The position numbers were made by a program, and so were the translations under genes. A DNA stretch of 64,000 nt from Cytospora piceicola. Taxonomy: Eukaryota; Ascomycota; Sordariomycetes; Diaporthales; Cytosporaceae. Under the pieces are notes generated by a model. The model searched no databases, was not told the DNA's origin, and worked only from the letters and a program-made list of their open reading frames with translations. The DNA lies in NCBI GenBank assembly GCA_023375675.1, contig JALQBC010000033.1, forward strand, positions 248,001-312,000, written 5' to 3'. The stretch's first letter is position 1. The number at the start of each line of letters is the position of its first letter. This document shows positions 34,222 to 45,961 of the stretch, one piece after another.

Positions 34222-35698
34222 AACCTACCTGCTCAAGTCATTATTTATAAGGAAATGACTGTATTGGTTAAAGCCAAGTACTATATACATAGATAAATAC
34301 GGCAATTTATGTATTTTTGGAAGAGAAGAGTTCAACAAACAGAACCCTATCCACGTTTATGGCAGATGTTTCATGAGTATATTAGCGCGGTACCTTGATC
34401 AGCATTTTATATCTTCATGTATACATAAAGACAAATACAGTATACTATTTACAGTGAGACACGATTTAGCTAACGTATTTAGAAACATACTATCTTTATT
34501 ATCTTGATTATTGTAATCTTCTTTCCTCAAATATTTCATGTACTAGTTCTCAGCTGGAACTGCTTCAAATTATTGTGATGAGACCGGAGTGGCCGATCCC
34601 AAAGAACACCTTGATGAGGGACGTGGCGCCGGACCGGCCAAATTGGGAGGATAACCGGATGAGGGGAGGACTGAGCTGACCAGCTCGGACAGTTCTGGGG
34701 ACGACTCAAGTTACTTCGAGATGGACTCGAACCGGGACTTCTTCGACTATCAGGATACTGGGAAGCCGAGATCTCGGACGTTGGGAACGCCCCCCCGGGA
34801 CAGTCTGCTCCGGGATGCGAATATCCTCCCATGTCGCCTCCGATCGGAAGCGGTCACCGTGATCAGCTCGGACGAGGACGAGGTCAAGGAGCAGGACGCG
34901 AGTGAATATGATGAGTATTATTGGATCATCTTTTGTGATAATATATGTATCAACAAATCATCGTGCGGAAGTAAAGTAGATCAATAATAGAGAACTTCCC
35001 CATAGAAATACTGACAACGCATGCGATAATCTATCTCAAGCTTACTAAATATTGCAGCTATAGCTGCTATCACTATATGTTTACTTCTAAGGAAAATACA
35101 ATCAAGCGGTAACGTTTCACCCTGCTCCATGTTAGGAATATTAGCTATTACCAGACTCTGTCTTTTCTTTATAGCTTGCTGGATATATGTAGGCCGGAGA
35201 ACTCTTGATATCCGGGCTACTAAGTATTGGCATGACTATTGAACTAGAATGGAAGACAGACAAACAGCAAGCAGTAAAAGAAGATTCAACAAGGCCTTCA
35301 GTGAAGGAAATAGTAACCTTGCTAAGTAGCTATCTGAGACTCTGGGAGAACCAAGCTCCTATAATCTCCCGCGAAACCTGCTTCAAAATCAGCCTCAGGT
35401 CACTTGATATAGTGGTTTTAAAGCTGTTTTTGACATGGTCAAGAGAAGGCCAACAGCAAGCCGTTTATTGAAAGTGAAGGAGGATGCGCATAATGTCGGT
35501 TAATTTTCTGGTGATTGAGTGGCAGGGCGTCTAGTCACCTTGCGTCTGGCCTGGAGGGATGCACCCCTAGGCAGAGAAGGCAGAGAGAAAAGGCCTAAAT
35601 TGTGTCCGGTACAATTCTTAGTCTGTTGTATGATGCAAGACTGGTGAAATCGATCGGAACAAACAGGACACTATAAATCATTATATCTAGACTAATGT
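34222..35698. other. Intergenic, with a possible decayed gene
   Basis: About 1.5 kb between the convergent deaminase and NLR genes. The sequence is moderately AT-rich. The only protein-like piece is the acidic fragment near 34578-34987; otherwise I see nothing recognisable. Confidence 0.5.
34578..34987 (+). pseudogene. Possible remnant of an acidic protein gene
   Basis: Two plus-strand frames read like one disrupted protein: MRPEWPIPKNTLMRDVAPDR from 34578, then after a frame change SSDSSGDDSSYFEMDSNRDF (about 34680-34740) and AVTVISSDEDEVKEQDASEY (about 34850-34910). There is no splice pair of good quality between them. The base composition is higher in GC than the surroundings. I do not recognise the family, and it may be chance. 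Confidence 0.25.
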
Positions 35699-38600
35699 TT
35701 AGGGGAGTTCCACGCCCCTGCCCACTGCAGGAAACGACAATATCATCAAACCACCTCCCTTGGGTGCAAGAAAGAGTTTTCCCCCTTCTCCACATACATT
35801 GGGCCTAATTGAGAACCGGGGGATGTCTGCTTTGGAATATGCTCTTGGGATGAAGATCATACGCTCGCCATTCCTCCTCATCCATAAAGGTGGACTACTA
35901 TATCGCGCGTCATCGTCTGTTCCAATCTCATATTTCGGATGGTCCAGCGTGCCTTGCAGTACCTCCAGGATATGGAAACCGAAAGTGGACCCGCAATACT
36001 TATCTGCTTGATCAGCGAATATCTCAGACCGGAGTTCCGCTGGACTACCCTGGCCGATGCCGAATGTCCACGATTTAGTATTATCGCCTCCTCCTACTTC
36101 CCATATCATCACTTGCTCTCTGCTCTCTGCCCTTCCCAATGAGAGACCATATCTTATCAGAAGGAACCTACCATCCGGAGACCAGACCATTTGCTTTCTT
36201 CCCAGATCAAACGGGTTGATACCAACCTTTGGTAATCTCAGGCGCTCCCCGGTCGCAAGATCCACCAGCTCAACTCCTTTCAAAGTTGCCGAGTCTGGAA
36301 TTCCGTATGGTTGGGCCTCTCCCTCTGCTACAGCCACAGCTAGAGTTCTTGCATCAGGGGACAGTGCAATTTCCTCAATCTCAGTGATATCTCCGCCGAA
36401 TCCATCAATTGAACACTCAATGGTTCGGACCGTACCATCTCCAAGATTTGCCAAGTTCACCTTGAAGGAGGATAACTTCTTGGTATACTCTTGGGGGCCG
36501 CTGACCCAAACGACTGTGCTGCTATCCCACGTGAAGGTTATGCCCAAGGGCGGATGGTCGGGATAACTCTCCTCCAGTGCCGGAAGCGGAATTCGCTCTC
36601 CAGAGATGGTATCCCAGAGTCGCACGCCGATATGCTCGAGGTCTCGGTGGCTGGTGACCGCCATTCGTGTTCCATCATTAGAGGGCAGAATTTGTGTCAC
36701 CGTTCTTCTCCCACTGCTCCCACCATCGCACGCTACGCCCTTCAAAATGCGTCGCAAAGAAGGAAGAGTTCCTGTGACGTCCCATATGTGCGTGTCCTCG
36801 GTTTCCCAGCCTCTTAAATGAGATAAAACTGTCGTTCCATCCGTGGAGATCCAAATGAGTTGAGAGGCGTTGCGCGAGGTAGCTTGTTCTGCGACCTGTG
36901 GAACATGCACCAAACCTGCATCGATAAGATGCGTGCCCACTAGTAGTCTCGGTTTTTCTCCCCTTAGAGGTATGAGGTCCCACGAATTGATGGTGGATGA
37001 GGTCTCATAGTATCCTACCAGGTCACCGGACGTGTTCCAGAAGTGCAATGCATCGGAGTGTGTTGAATCCGAAGTAACATATGCAACTAGCCGATCGTCC
37101 GAGAGGAAAGCCATGCTCGCAATATCGCTGTCCACCAGGGTTATAGTAGCCACACACTCCACGCCCCGTGGCGACTTTACACTAACGCGCCATAATTTGA
37201 TGATTTCCGGGGCGGCCATTTGTTGTGACTTCATGAGTGAAGCGACCCATCCCGTGGGACTGCTTGCCATTTCTAGGCTATACTCGTCACTTGGGGTGGT
37301 GGTTCCGGATTCGGGGTCCTCCGGTTCCTCCATTTCAACCGGTGACCTAGCCTCGCCCGCGTCTCGGGCTGAAGGACTCAATTGGCTTTGTTTGGCAGCA
37401 TCAAACACCTCATATCTGATAGGACTGGAACCCTGAAGATATCCAGGGTTATCCCAGAAATAAAGTGTCCCGTCGGCTGTGCCGGACATGATAGATCCAT
37501 CGGGCAGCATCGCGAAGCTTGCCGCCATGTCATCGCCAGAACCGCCGTGCAAGATGGCCTTCTCCTGGAAGTAGGCAGACAGGATCCGGATGGTACCATC
37601 TTCCAGATGTATAACGATGTCTCCTCCGGGACTGACAGCTAATGCCTTTACCCAGGCTTCGTATCCGAGTTCTCGCATTAGCTTGCCCTTGGAGTCGTAG
37701 ACATTGATCTTTTCTTGATGACCTAGGACGAGGTCCCCACCAGGAAGCAAGGCCATGCGGCGTTCAAAAAAGCTCGCTGTTGGGCCTTCTATTTCGACTT
37801 TGAAAGTGACAGTCGACAGATCTGGCTGAAGGACCTCGATACGCTCAGTGAATTCCTCACCATCTTGAGTATCGGACGTGCGACAGATCAACCTGCCATC
37901 AGCCGAGACGACTGCACCCGTCAATTGCCCAGTCAGCAGATCATTGATTGACCCTAGGTATGGGTCCCAGTCCTGCTCGATGGGTGCAACGGAAACCCAG
38001 ATAGGAGCGTCGTCTTGAAACAGCTGGCGCACCAAGCTCCCAGAAGGGGTGAAGATTAGAGCACTTGCATAGACCTGTAGAGGCGCTAGCTCGATCCCTT
38101 CGCGGTTGAACATGAGGAATCTCTCAGCGTCAACGGTAAAGTCGATAAGAAATCTATCGGACGGGCTTATTCCCTGGGAAACTGTGTTAAAACCGAAGTC
38201 AACTGATCCAAGTGGCGCGCAAACATACCTTCGAGAATGTCCGCAGTTTCAGGTTGGAATTCATGGCCCTTGGAAATGCATCCAGTAATGTAAGTGCCTC
38301 GATCCAGTTGAGGAACTTTGTTTTCAAAAAAGACTGGAGTAACTCGGCTGGGAATTGAGATACCTCGCCAGCTTCGCAAAGGTGGTCTGCCCAGTGCAAA
38401 CAGCAGTACCGTACCGGGTCAAGGGGATCGGGGATCGGCGCCGTGATTTCGGCTGTGAGATGTCCTAGGCTCTTCAGGCCATATATGTTCCGTGTCAAGA
38501 TTGACTTCATGCCTTCGAGACATCTCTGAAGCACTGTCTTGTTCATGTCGCCCAGCTTGTCGTGGTATATGTCGTCATGCAAATAGTCTTTGGCCGATTG

Positions 38601-40763
38601 ATGGAGGAGGTAAACTGTGTCATCACGTACTGTGAGGAACGTTCCGCACTTCTTCGCGATTGTGAGCGCTGGTACGTTCGGCGGAAGGCCGGCCAACGTC
38701 CCTAACTCAGCCAAAGCCAGGGGCCGAAAGGCAACCGTGACAGCTTCAAGGACTGAGTTGCAGAACTCTGGGTCTCTCCTCTTGAGCGTTGTGATCTTCT
38801 GAAACATCCTTTCATAAAGTTGTTTCAATCCTTCTGGCATCTCCTTCACAACATCTTCGACATCATACTCGTCAACATCTTCCAGTTCTTTACAGACCAG
38901 AGCCACCCAAAGAAATGTCCCACCCGCTTTCATACGTAGTTGGTGTGCAATATTTTGGATCGTCTCAGGTTGAAATCTAGGCATGAGAGAGGAGGTCCGT
39001 TGCTGGATATATACTTCGACGGGTTGAGCCAAAAGCTGGGGACTTAGTTGCATGGTTGCCACGAGAGGTGCAACCCGCTGGAGACTTGACTCGATCCAGC
39101 TATTCTGAGGACGGCTGGAGAGCACGATTCTCACTCGCGGACAATTTTCCACGACTTTGCACACCGTCTCCAAGAGGCCTTTTAAGCCAGTTTCTTGACA
39201 TTCATCCATTGCGTCAATGACGAGAACAACCCGCGACAAGTCCTCGTCTTGCGCCATGTCTTGCAAGATTTGGGACAACAGGAAAAAAGCATTTTTGCCG
39301 GAGAAGATACCTTTGGCCGTTTTGTGGTGTTCCCGCAAGTATTTAACAAGGTGTCGCTTCTGCTTTGCTAAATACCAAACCAGTGTCCTGAGTATAGCGG
39401 TGGCGTCGTTGAGCCGGTCATCTGTGGCTTGTACGAAGAAGTAGGAAAGAACTGCATCTTGGCGACTTTGCATCGATGACTCAAGGTCGCGCACGACGCC
39501 CATAGTTGTCATCGTCTTGCCAGTGCCCGCATCGCCTCGAATCCATAGCAGACGCCGTTCAGGCTCGGCATGTGAGTCGGGGTCCCAGTCAAACATGGAT
39601 TGGTAGGCCTCTGTTTCCAGGATCCAACCGTATGCTTCGTCGATGAGTTCGTCCTTCCGGGAACCGATGGCTTGCATCTCAATCTCGGGGGACGTCCACC
39701 ACAGCTCCTTTAGACAGTCATCGTCCCCGTCTTCGACATGCCACTTTTCCTGGACTGCTGTCTGTCTCTCGATTGCGGTCTCGATGTTGACAAGATGGGA
39801 GCTCAACTCCTTTTGCTGACTGTCCGCAGCAGCGACCAGGTTGGACAGATGCGATTGAATTGCTTGCGAGCCGAATTGCTCGACGTCCTTTCGCACCAGT
39901 TCCTCTTCATTCTTTATGTCTTGCAGAGACGAATCCAACCCGTCTATGCCAGCAAAGTCGCGAAGAAACTGAAGGCCCTGGTTCCGATAATACGAGAGCA
40001 CACTTAGCGCGGTGAACTCGATAATGCCCTTGTATAAGCCTAGGAGCTTCTCCTCCAACGAGTACCTCAAGGAGCCGAAATTGGGAGTGTCCATGGTCGT
40101 ATTCTCTTGCAGGAGGAGACTGGACAGACTGTCATACCACTTTATTCGAGCCACGACGTAGACTATTCCTTCGCGATTCGTCTCGGTCGCCTGCAACGGT
40201 TCAATGAAGAGATTCAGACCCAGCGAGACCCCGGTCCAGACGGCAGCTGGGGCAGGTGACGCTTGCATCGCGGAATCAATAGCATCCTTGAAGTGCAGAA
40301 CAAAGTCTACGGCAGACTTCGCACCTGCCTTTGCATTCGCCACTGCAGCAGTCCTCTCGAGTCCTCGAGTGATGAGCATCGCCATCTTGGCTTGGCTGGT
40401 CCCGTGCGGATCCAATGTCTCTTGGCCCCCATTGTCATATTCGACGTCTGTGTCCTTCAGTTCATACGCCGCAAGTTCCTCGAACTTCTGGGTCAGCTCA
40501 GGGTCCGACGCTTGAAGCCTGCTGTATGCGCGGCCCCATAGGGAGATGGTTCCCGCAGTGGCTTTCAACTTGTAGTCGTCATCCTTGGGCTCAGGTGGTC
40601 CACCGGTCGTGTCTCTCAAGTCTTTACTGGATCCCTCTGCATTGATGATGGCAGACTCGGAAACTTGTGACGCACTTTCGCCAAGCAAGGAGTTGCCTCC
40701 GTCGTCCTTCTTGTCATGGTGGTGAAAATGGCGCGTAATTCTTTTGAGCCGGCTGAACCTCAT
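35699..40763 (-). CDS. NLR-type protein: NWD N-terminus, NACHT ATPase, WD40 propeller
   Basis: Two exons, complement 38229-40763 and 35699-38173, joined in phase 0 over a 55-nt intron (1669 residues). Residues 1 to about 340 match the fungal NACHT-NTPase N-terminal (NWD) domain. The NACHT domain follows: Walker A in LLWIRGDAGTGKTMTTMG, Walker B in VVLVIDAMDEC, and a sensor in VRIVLSSRPQNSW. FLWVALVCKELEDVDEYDVE and LLHQSAKDYLHDD are typical of the segment after the NACHT. Exon 2 begins GISPSDRFLIDFTVDAERFL then APLQVYASALIFTP, the usual link to the C-terminal propeller, which has degenerate WD repeats (LYFWDN, LHFWNT, HIWDVT, VRLWDT, VMIWEV). Fungal NLRs of this form act in self/non-self recognition and programmed cell death; here that is inference. 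The repeats diverge from each other, so this is not the hypervariable high-identity class. Confidence 0.9.
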
Positions 40764-41487
40764 TCTGTCTCTGATTGTTGGGGAGCCAGTGTCAAGCTAG
40801 CTGCGAGTGTTTGAGAATAAACAGGTGCAAGCAATTGGACACCGAGAACGAAGCTGAGTATGAGTAAGACGAGTGAGAGATATTCGTCAGTTGCCCCTCT
40901 CTCCGTGGATCTGCGGCTGAGTGTCATGGTGTGGAGCTTCATGAACAAAACCTTGGTATTGGAAACGAATCAAAACTCCCCGAAGGATTGTACCAACTCC
41001 TCAAGTACCTAGGTATATATGCATGAGTGCGGCGAGGACTAGAAGGGCGTTTACCGAGCAAATAAGGCGTTGCCCTCAGAATACCTCCCGGGAACGTTAA
41101 GACGGCAAAGCGGACGAGGTACATATCATCATATAATTAGCGCCCGTAGATGGCTGAATACAGTTTGTTTATAGATACGGCAGGCTGATTCTACACTCAC
41201 CTAGAAAGATAGGCTGTTGGCGCCGGAATTCCAATGGACTCAAGACTGTGACGAGAAAGTATTCCATCTTGATATTTTGACATAGCGAGGACTAAGTTAA
41301 AGCTGTGGCACTTCCAGTTTGCCATGTAATTCAAGGCTGTCACCACATAGTGTATATATGTAGGCAGGCGTGACAGTTCCGTGGACTTCGCCAACAAGGT
41401 AACTGAGATGCTCTGAACTGTCAAATACCTCCAAAGCTCATCTTGTGAGTCTCCTTAAGATCCATGCTAGTTAGTGCGGCAGTAACA
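40764..41487. other. Intergenic between NLR and UPF0303 genes
   Basis: About 720 bases. It holds TACCTAGGTA at 41006-41015 next to a TATATATG run. Presumably it includes the NLR promoter. No gene is recognised. Confidence 0.5.
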
Positions 41488-42123
41488 TCACTGCCAGTTC
41501 TCCCTGATCACATCAGCAATGACCCCATGGTCCTCATGCTGCTTCAACCCGCTGACAACCACAACAGCAACCACACCCTCTACACCCCTCACGTGGATAG
41601 GTATAGCACCGCCATGGATGGAATACTTGCTAGCCTGGTCCTCGCTCATGCCGAACTTGGCCTTGAACGCAGCCTCGTCCCCGGCATACTTGCAGTGCAT
41701 GAACCAAGTGCTGCACCCCCACCGCATCACCGTGTTCCTCTTGCGCTGGACCCAGGTCTCGTTGTCCGGCATCACCCCTGATCCGGTGACACACTGGAAG
41801 ATGACCTGGCTGTTGTTGGCGAGCGCGATGGAAATCACCGTGGCGGCTGGCAGCGGATGAAGCCTGGCCCGGAGCAGGTTTCCGAGCACCCAGGCATCCT
41901 CTACTGTGAAGGCGTCGAGGGTAAATGAGTTTCCATTTTCTTTCAGCTCCTCCAGCTAGAGTAAATTTGAGCATCCGAGCAATATTCGGAGGGAGCCATA
42001 GACGTATGTCTGCATCAGTGGACTTACATCGCTGGGCGGAGTGGTGATGGGGCGGGCGGATGTCTCTGGATTCAGCGCTCGCTTCTCTGCATCAGGACGA
42101 CGGGTCCAGACCTTGACCGGCAT
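41488..42123 (-). CDS. UPF0303 / HbpS-like (YBR137W-like) protein
   Basis: Exon 1 is complement 42028-42123 and exon 2 complement 41488-41955, joined in phase 0 over a 72-nt intron (187 residues). Exon 2 opens LEELKENGNSFTLDAFTVED and continues with AWVLGNLLRARL, VISIALANNSQVIFQCVTGS and MRWGCSTWFMHCKYAGDEAA. This is the UPF0303 pattern (yeast YBR137W, about 180 residues, and bacterial HbpS-like proteins). YIHGGAIPIHV-type sequence near the C-terminus (here YSIHGGAIPIHVRGV) is also typical. The family has been linked to haem binding or degradation in bacteria and to the GET-associated Ybr137w in yeast; the molecular role here is open. It has no signal peptide. It is upstream of and co-oriented with the NLR gene, without evident functional linkage. 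Confidence 0.85.
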
Positions 42124-43206
42124 TGTTGATAACTTGAATTGAGCTGATTGGGAAAACGGGTGGCAGCATTAGAGTCGCTAAGGATGGATGTTGGAGGATG
42201 AGCAGGGACAGTAAATGCCGCGTTACTTACCTCAGGCTGGGCTATGACAGGTGCACCTGGTTCGTAGATCCTACAGTACATGTGATCTTAGTCATGATAA
42301 TTATGATCGCAGCAGGGTTGGCCCATTGCGCCTACAGCGCGAATATAAAACCGTTTCAGGAACGACTAAATTCTATAATACTACTCCCTCAGTCCCTGCA
42401 TAGTATGTATAATGGCCGAAGCCACACCTGAGATCGGTGGCCATTAAAGTGGCGGAACTAAACCGTTCTTTGAAGGGGGCTAAATGCATACTTGAGTCGA
42501 TTAGAGTTCACCACCAAACAAAACCCGCCAGCCTATTATGTACGCGAATTCTAACCCCAGACCTTCCCAGCCCTGGTATTATCTTCCTGTTTTTCAAGGC
42601 ACCTGGATTGTGTCTACGTAAACATCTGACGTAGAAGAAGACATTCGTGACAAGAAGACTGGCCAGTCAAAAGCTCACGAACCACTGCATCGTTGCCGAT
42701 TGATTGATAGTAAGGTTCCTTTATCGTGGGTTCCGGTTCTTTTTATATGCCGGATCTCGGTCCAGGCGCCCAGTTCGTCAACCTTGCAATGGCCTTTACA
42801 CCGGTCTGTACCCCGTATTTTGCAGGCATTTTAGTATTCTCCAGTGCATCTTCCCTGCACGTCTCCGAATTTCTATGCATCCATCCGGGTTCATCGCCGA
42901 TCCACAAGCTGCACTACGATGTAATGGCCACAATTTTGTATGTGAGCGTCTTCCAGGGCTCCTCACCGACACCCGAGGCACATCGCCGAGCCGTGATTGT
43001 CAGTCAATCCAAAATGAACTGGCCGAACAATACTACCTACTATCGTGGTCGATATCGTGTGAAACTGAGTCTTGCGTCTTGCGTCTTGACTGGTAAGATT
43101 CGAAGACGGCAAGAAATTTTTGTTTATTTTTGTTCTTGTCAAAATACTCAGAGTCCAACGAGTGATTCTTCAGTCTTGTCACCGCCAACAAGAGCCTGCG
43201 TCCGGC
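42124..43206. other. Divergent intergenic region
   Basis: About 1.1 kb between the UPF0303 and FMP42-like genes. No frame here carries a recognisable domain. Confidence 0.5.
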
Positions 43207-45366
43207 ATGTCTCTCGCCCAGCGGCGAACCGCCCCCGAGGGCATCAACATCTTAACAGAGGACGGCCTTTTCGATAGCGGGTACTCATCAAGCTACGGAC
43301 ACCATAACGAGACCGCCGCCGATGTGGAACAGCGCAGAGGCTCCATCGCTACCCAGACGACGCTATTACCACCCGCGCCGGAAGGCGAGGTTCTTTGGCA
43401 GACTATCAGTTACGATGCCTTTGCGCACCATGAGCCCCAGCAGTATGAGCCCGCCGTCTACCCACCCGAGGACGAAGACCATCTGGCGGCGTACGAGGTG
43501 TCAGGTCCTAAGAGGATAGGTGAGTGATCTAGTCTGGTGCCAACCTTCCCCTCTTCCCCCGCCAGAAACAAAGACTCGCCGTGTCATGGTCACGACCACC
43601 GCACGCTTTGCATGTATACACTGACACCTCAAAAGCCCAAATCGCCTTCGCTGTTGTCGCCTGTGTTCTCGCCTCCGGCATAGTATGCGGCTTCGCAGCG
43701 CTGAAACCGATCCTCATCGCAGAAGGAGTCTACCGCTCACTCTGCCCGGCAGACTGGTCGCCCCCGACAGGCAAGGAGAGCCAGATGCCCTGCCCCGAGC
43801 AGGACATGCGCCTGAACCTCTTCTTCATCATGGCCTCCATCACCCTGAACATGAGCACCGTGCTGGCGGGCTACGTCCTCGACAACCACGGGCGGCGCGT
43901 GTGCTACCTCCTCTCGGCGGGGATCCTGGCCCTCGGCGGCGGGTGCATGTCCCTGGCCTTCCACCTGGGCGAGGACGCCCCCGACCTCTTCGACGGCTAC
44001 ATCGCGGGCAACCTGCTCCTCGGCCTCGGCGGGACCTTCCTCTTCGTGTCGTCGTACCAGCTCTCCAACGCCTTCCCCCGGCACGCCGGGCTCGTCGTCG
44101 CCCTCGTCACGGGGGCCTTCGACGCCAGCGCCGCCGTCTTCCTCTTCTACCGCCTCGCCTACGAGGCCACCGCCCACGCCTTCAGGCCCTCGTGCTTCTT
44201 CCTGGGCTTCGCCGTCCTGGTCCCGCTGATGATCGTCGCCGCCGAGTTCGCCCTCATGCCGAGGTACGGGTACAACACCCGCCGGGAGTACCAGGCCGAG
44301 ATCGAGTACGTCAAGGACTACTCCCGCGACCTGCACGACAGCGACGACGAGAGGTTCGCCAACAAGCCGCGCGAGGTGCTCCGGGAGACGAGGCTGCGGC
44401 GCGCGTCGGAGCGAGAGGCGTTCCTCGAGGCCATCGAGGGGGTGGCGGGTACCGAGGACGAGCGGAGGGCGGATAGGGAGGCTGCTCGGGAGAGGCTGGC
44501 GAACAGTGGTGTGTACGGGTTCCTGCAGAGCCAGCCGGTCAGCCGGCAGATGATGACTGCTTGGTTCTGGCTGCTGCTGGGCTTGACGGTGTTGCAGATG
44601 ATGAGGATGAACTACTTCATCGCCACGGTGAGGTCGCAGTACCGGTACATGCTTGGTGGCGAGGAGGGGGCCGAGAAGGTGAACGCCCTGTTCGATATCG
44701 CATTACCCGTTGCGGGTGTCATTACCACGCCATTCATCGGCGTGTTGTTGAATGAGGTTCCGGTGTATGGCACGCTGGGCGTGTTGACGGTCTTCGTTGT
44801 CGTGCTGGGCGCTTTCAACTGTGTGTCGACGTTGTGGGCAGGCTATGCTACAGTCATTGCGTTTGTCATTTTCCGGCCGCTTTACTACTCCGCTGTCTCG
44901 TAAGCCCCCCCCCCCCGCGCTCACCTTCGTTTTCCGACTTCGGGCTTCCACTCCCAAAAAGTCGTAGATTTTTGAGTTCGCAAGAAAGCTGATGGCAGTT
45001 ATTTTCTCCAGTGACTACGCCTCGAAAGTATTCGGCTACGCCACCTTCGGCCGCATCTACGGCACCTTGATCTGCATATCTGGTATCGGTCAGTTTGCTC
45101 AGCCGGCTCTTGACACACTCACCCACGGGCCTCTCCACAACAACCCCGTCCCAGTGAACCTTTTCTTCGCTATCGGTGGCAGCGTGATTAGTGTGGCCTT
45201 GACCTTCTACGTGTACGCCAAGACGACCGCGAATGGCGACGGCCATGGTGGCAAGCACGTAAGTGAGCTGAGGTTCGGTGAGGATCTGGCGGATGATGAG
45301 CGCCGGGGATTGCTGCATGAGGGGCGCAGGGTGGAAAATTATGGAAGTGCATCGGGCAACAGATGA
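43207..45366 (+). CDS. FMP42: FMP42-like major facilitator superfamily membrane protein
   Basis: Exons are 43207-43519, 43636-44899 and 45012-45366 (643 residues). The first ~105 residues are hydrophilic and acidic. Exon 2 starts a polytopic membrane domain: AQIAFAVVACVLASGIVCGF, then LNLFFIMASITLNMSTVLAG followed by YVLDNHGRR, the conserved loop between TM2 and TM3 of the MFS. Further segments include GNLLLGLGGTFLFVSSYQLS and, after a charged cytosolic loop of about 90 residues, WFWLLLGLTVLQMMRMNYFI. Exon 3 encodes DYASKVFGYATFGRIYG and the last membrane helices. The pattern matches the fungal FMP42/SLC43-related MFS group. The substrate is unknown, perhaps amino acids by analogy with SLC43. 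Both introns are over 110 nt, longer than most in this window. Confidence 0.8.
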
Positions 45367-45961
45367 AGCAGATGGCGGGTGGCACGGGAAGAGGAGTGCA
45401 TGGAAGTGCGATCAATAGTAGGATGATCCTCTTCATGGGAATATTCGGCTGAACTTACTGCCTGGAGATACATCAAAAGACGCCAAAGTATCGGCAGGCT
45501 GGTGAGCACGGACAGTGAATCAAAGGGAAATGTCCAGAATGGTAGACGGCGAAGTTTGCTTTCCTTTTGTTGTAACATCAAACAGGCACGGCGTTGTGGT
45601 ATAACGAAAAGAATGAAATGATATCATTTGGGATGCATGTAAGAGGATAATCAGACTTGTATAGCTGTATAAGAATAAAACAAAAAAGAAAGAATTTGAC
45701 GTCGGCAACTCACATAGATCTGGATCTATGGGCCGCAGGGTATGTTATGGTAGGCGCAAGGCGCCCGGGTGTCGATGGACAAGTAACGGCGAGGATTATT
45801 GGTCAAATAGGATGCTCAATCGTGCACCTTACATGCTCATGCATCGATAGCTATTTCTATGAATTCGGTAAATGCGGTTGTACAGGCTCAGATCCAACGC
45901 CGTCGGTAATGCAACAGGACCAACCAACCTTCCAAGTTGATACGAAGCGCCGGCACCATAT
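45367..45961. other. Intergenic, convergent 3' ends
   Basis: About 600 bases between the facing FMP42-like gene and the disordered-protein gene. No feature is recognised. Confidence 0.5.

Noticed and set aside
42700..43200. Long plus-strand frames upstream of the FMP42-like gene
   Set aside because: They overlap in several frames, show no domain, and the good start (MSLAQRRTAPEG at 43207) follows them.
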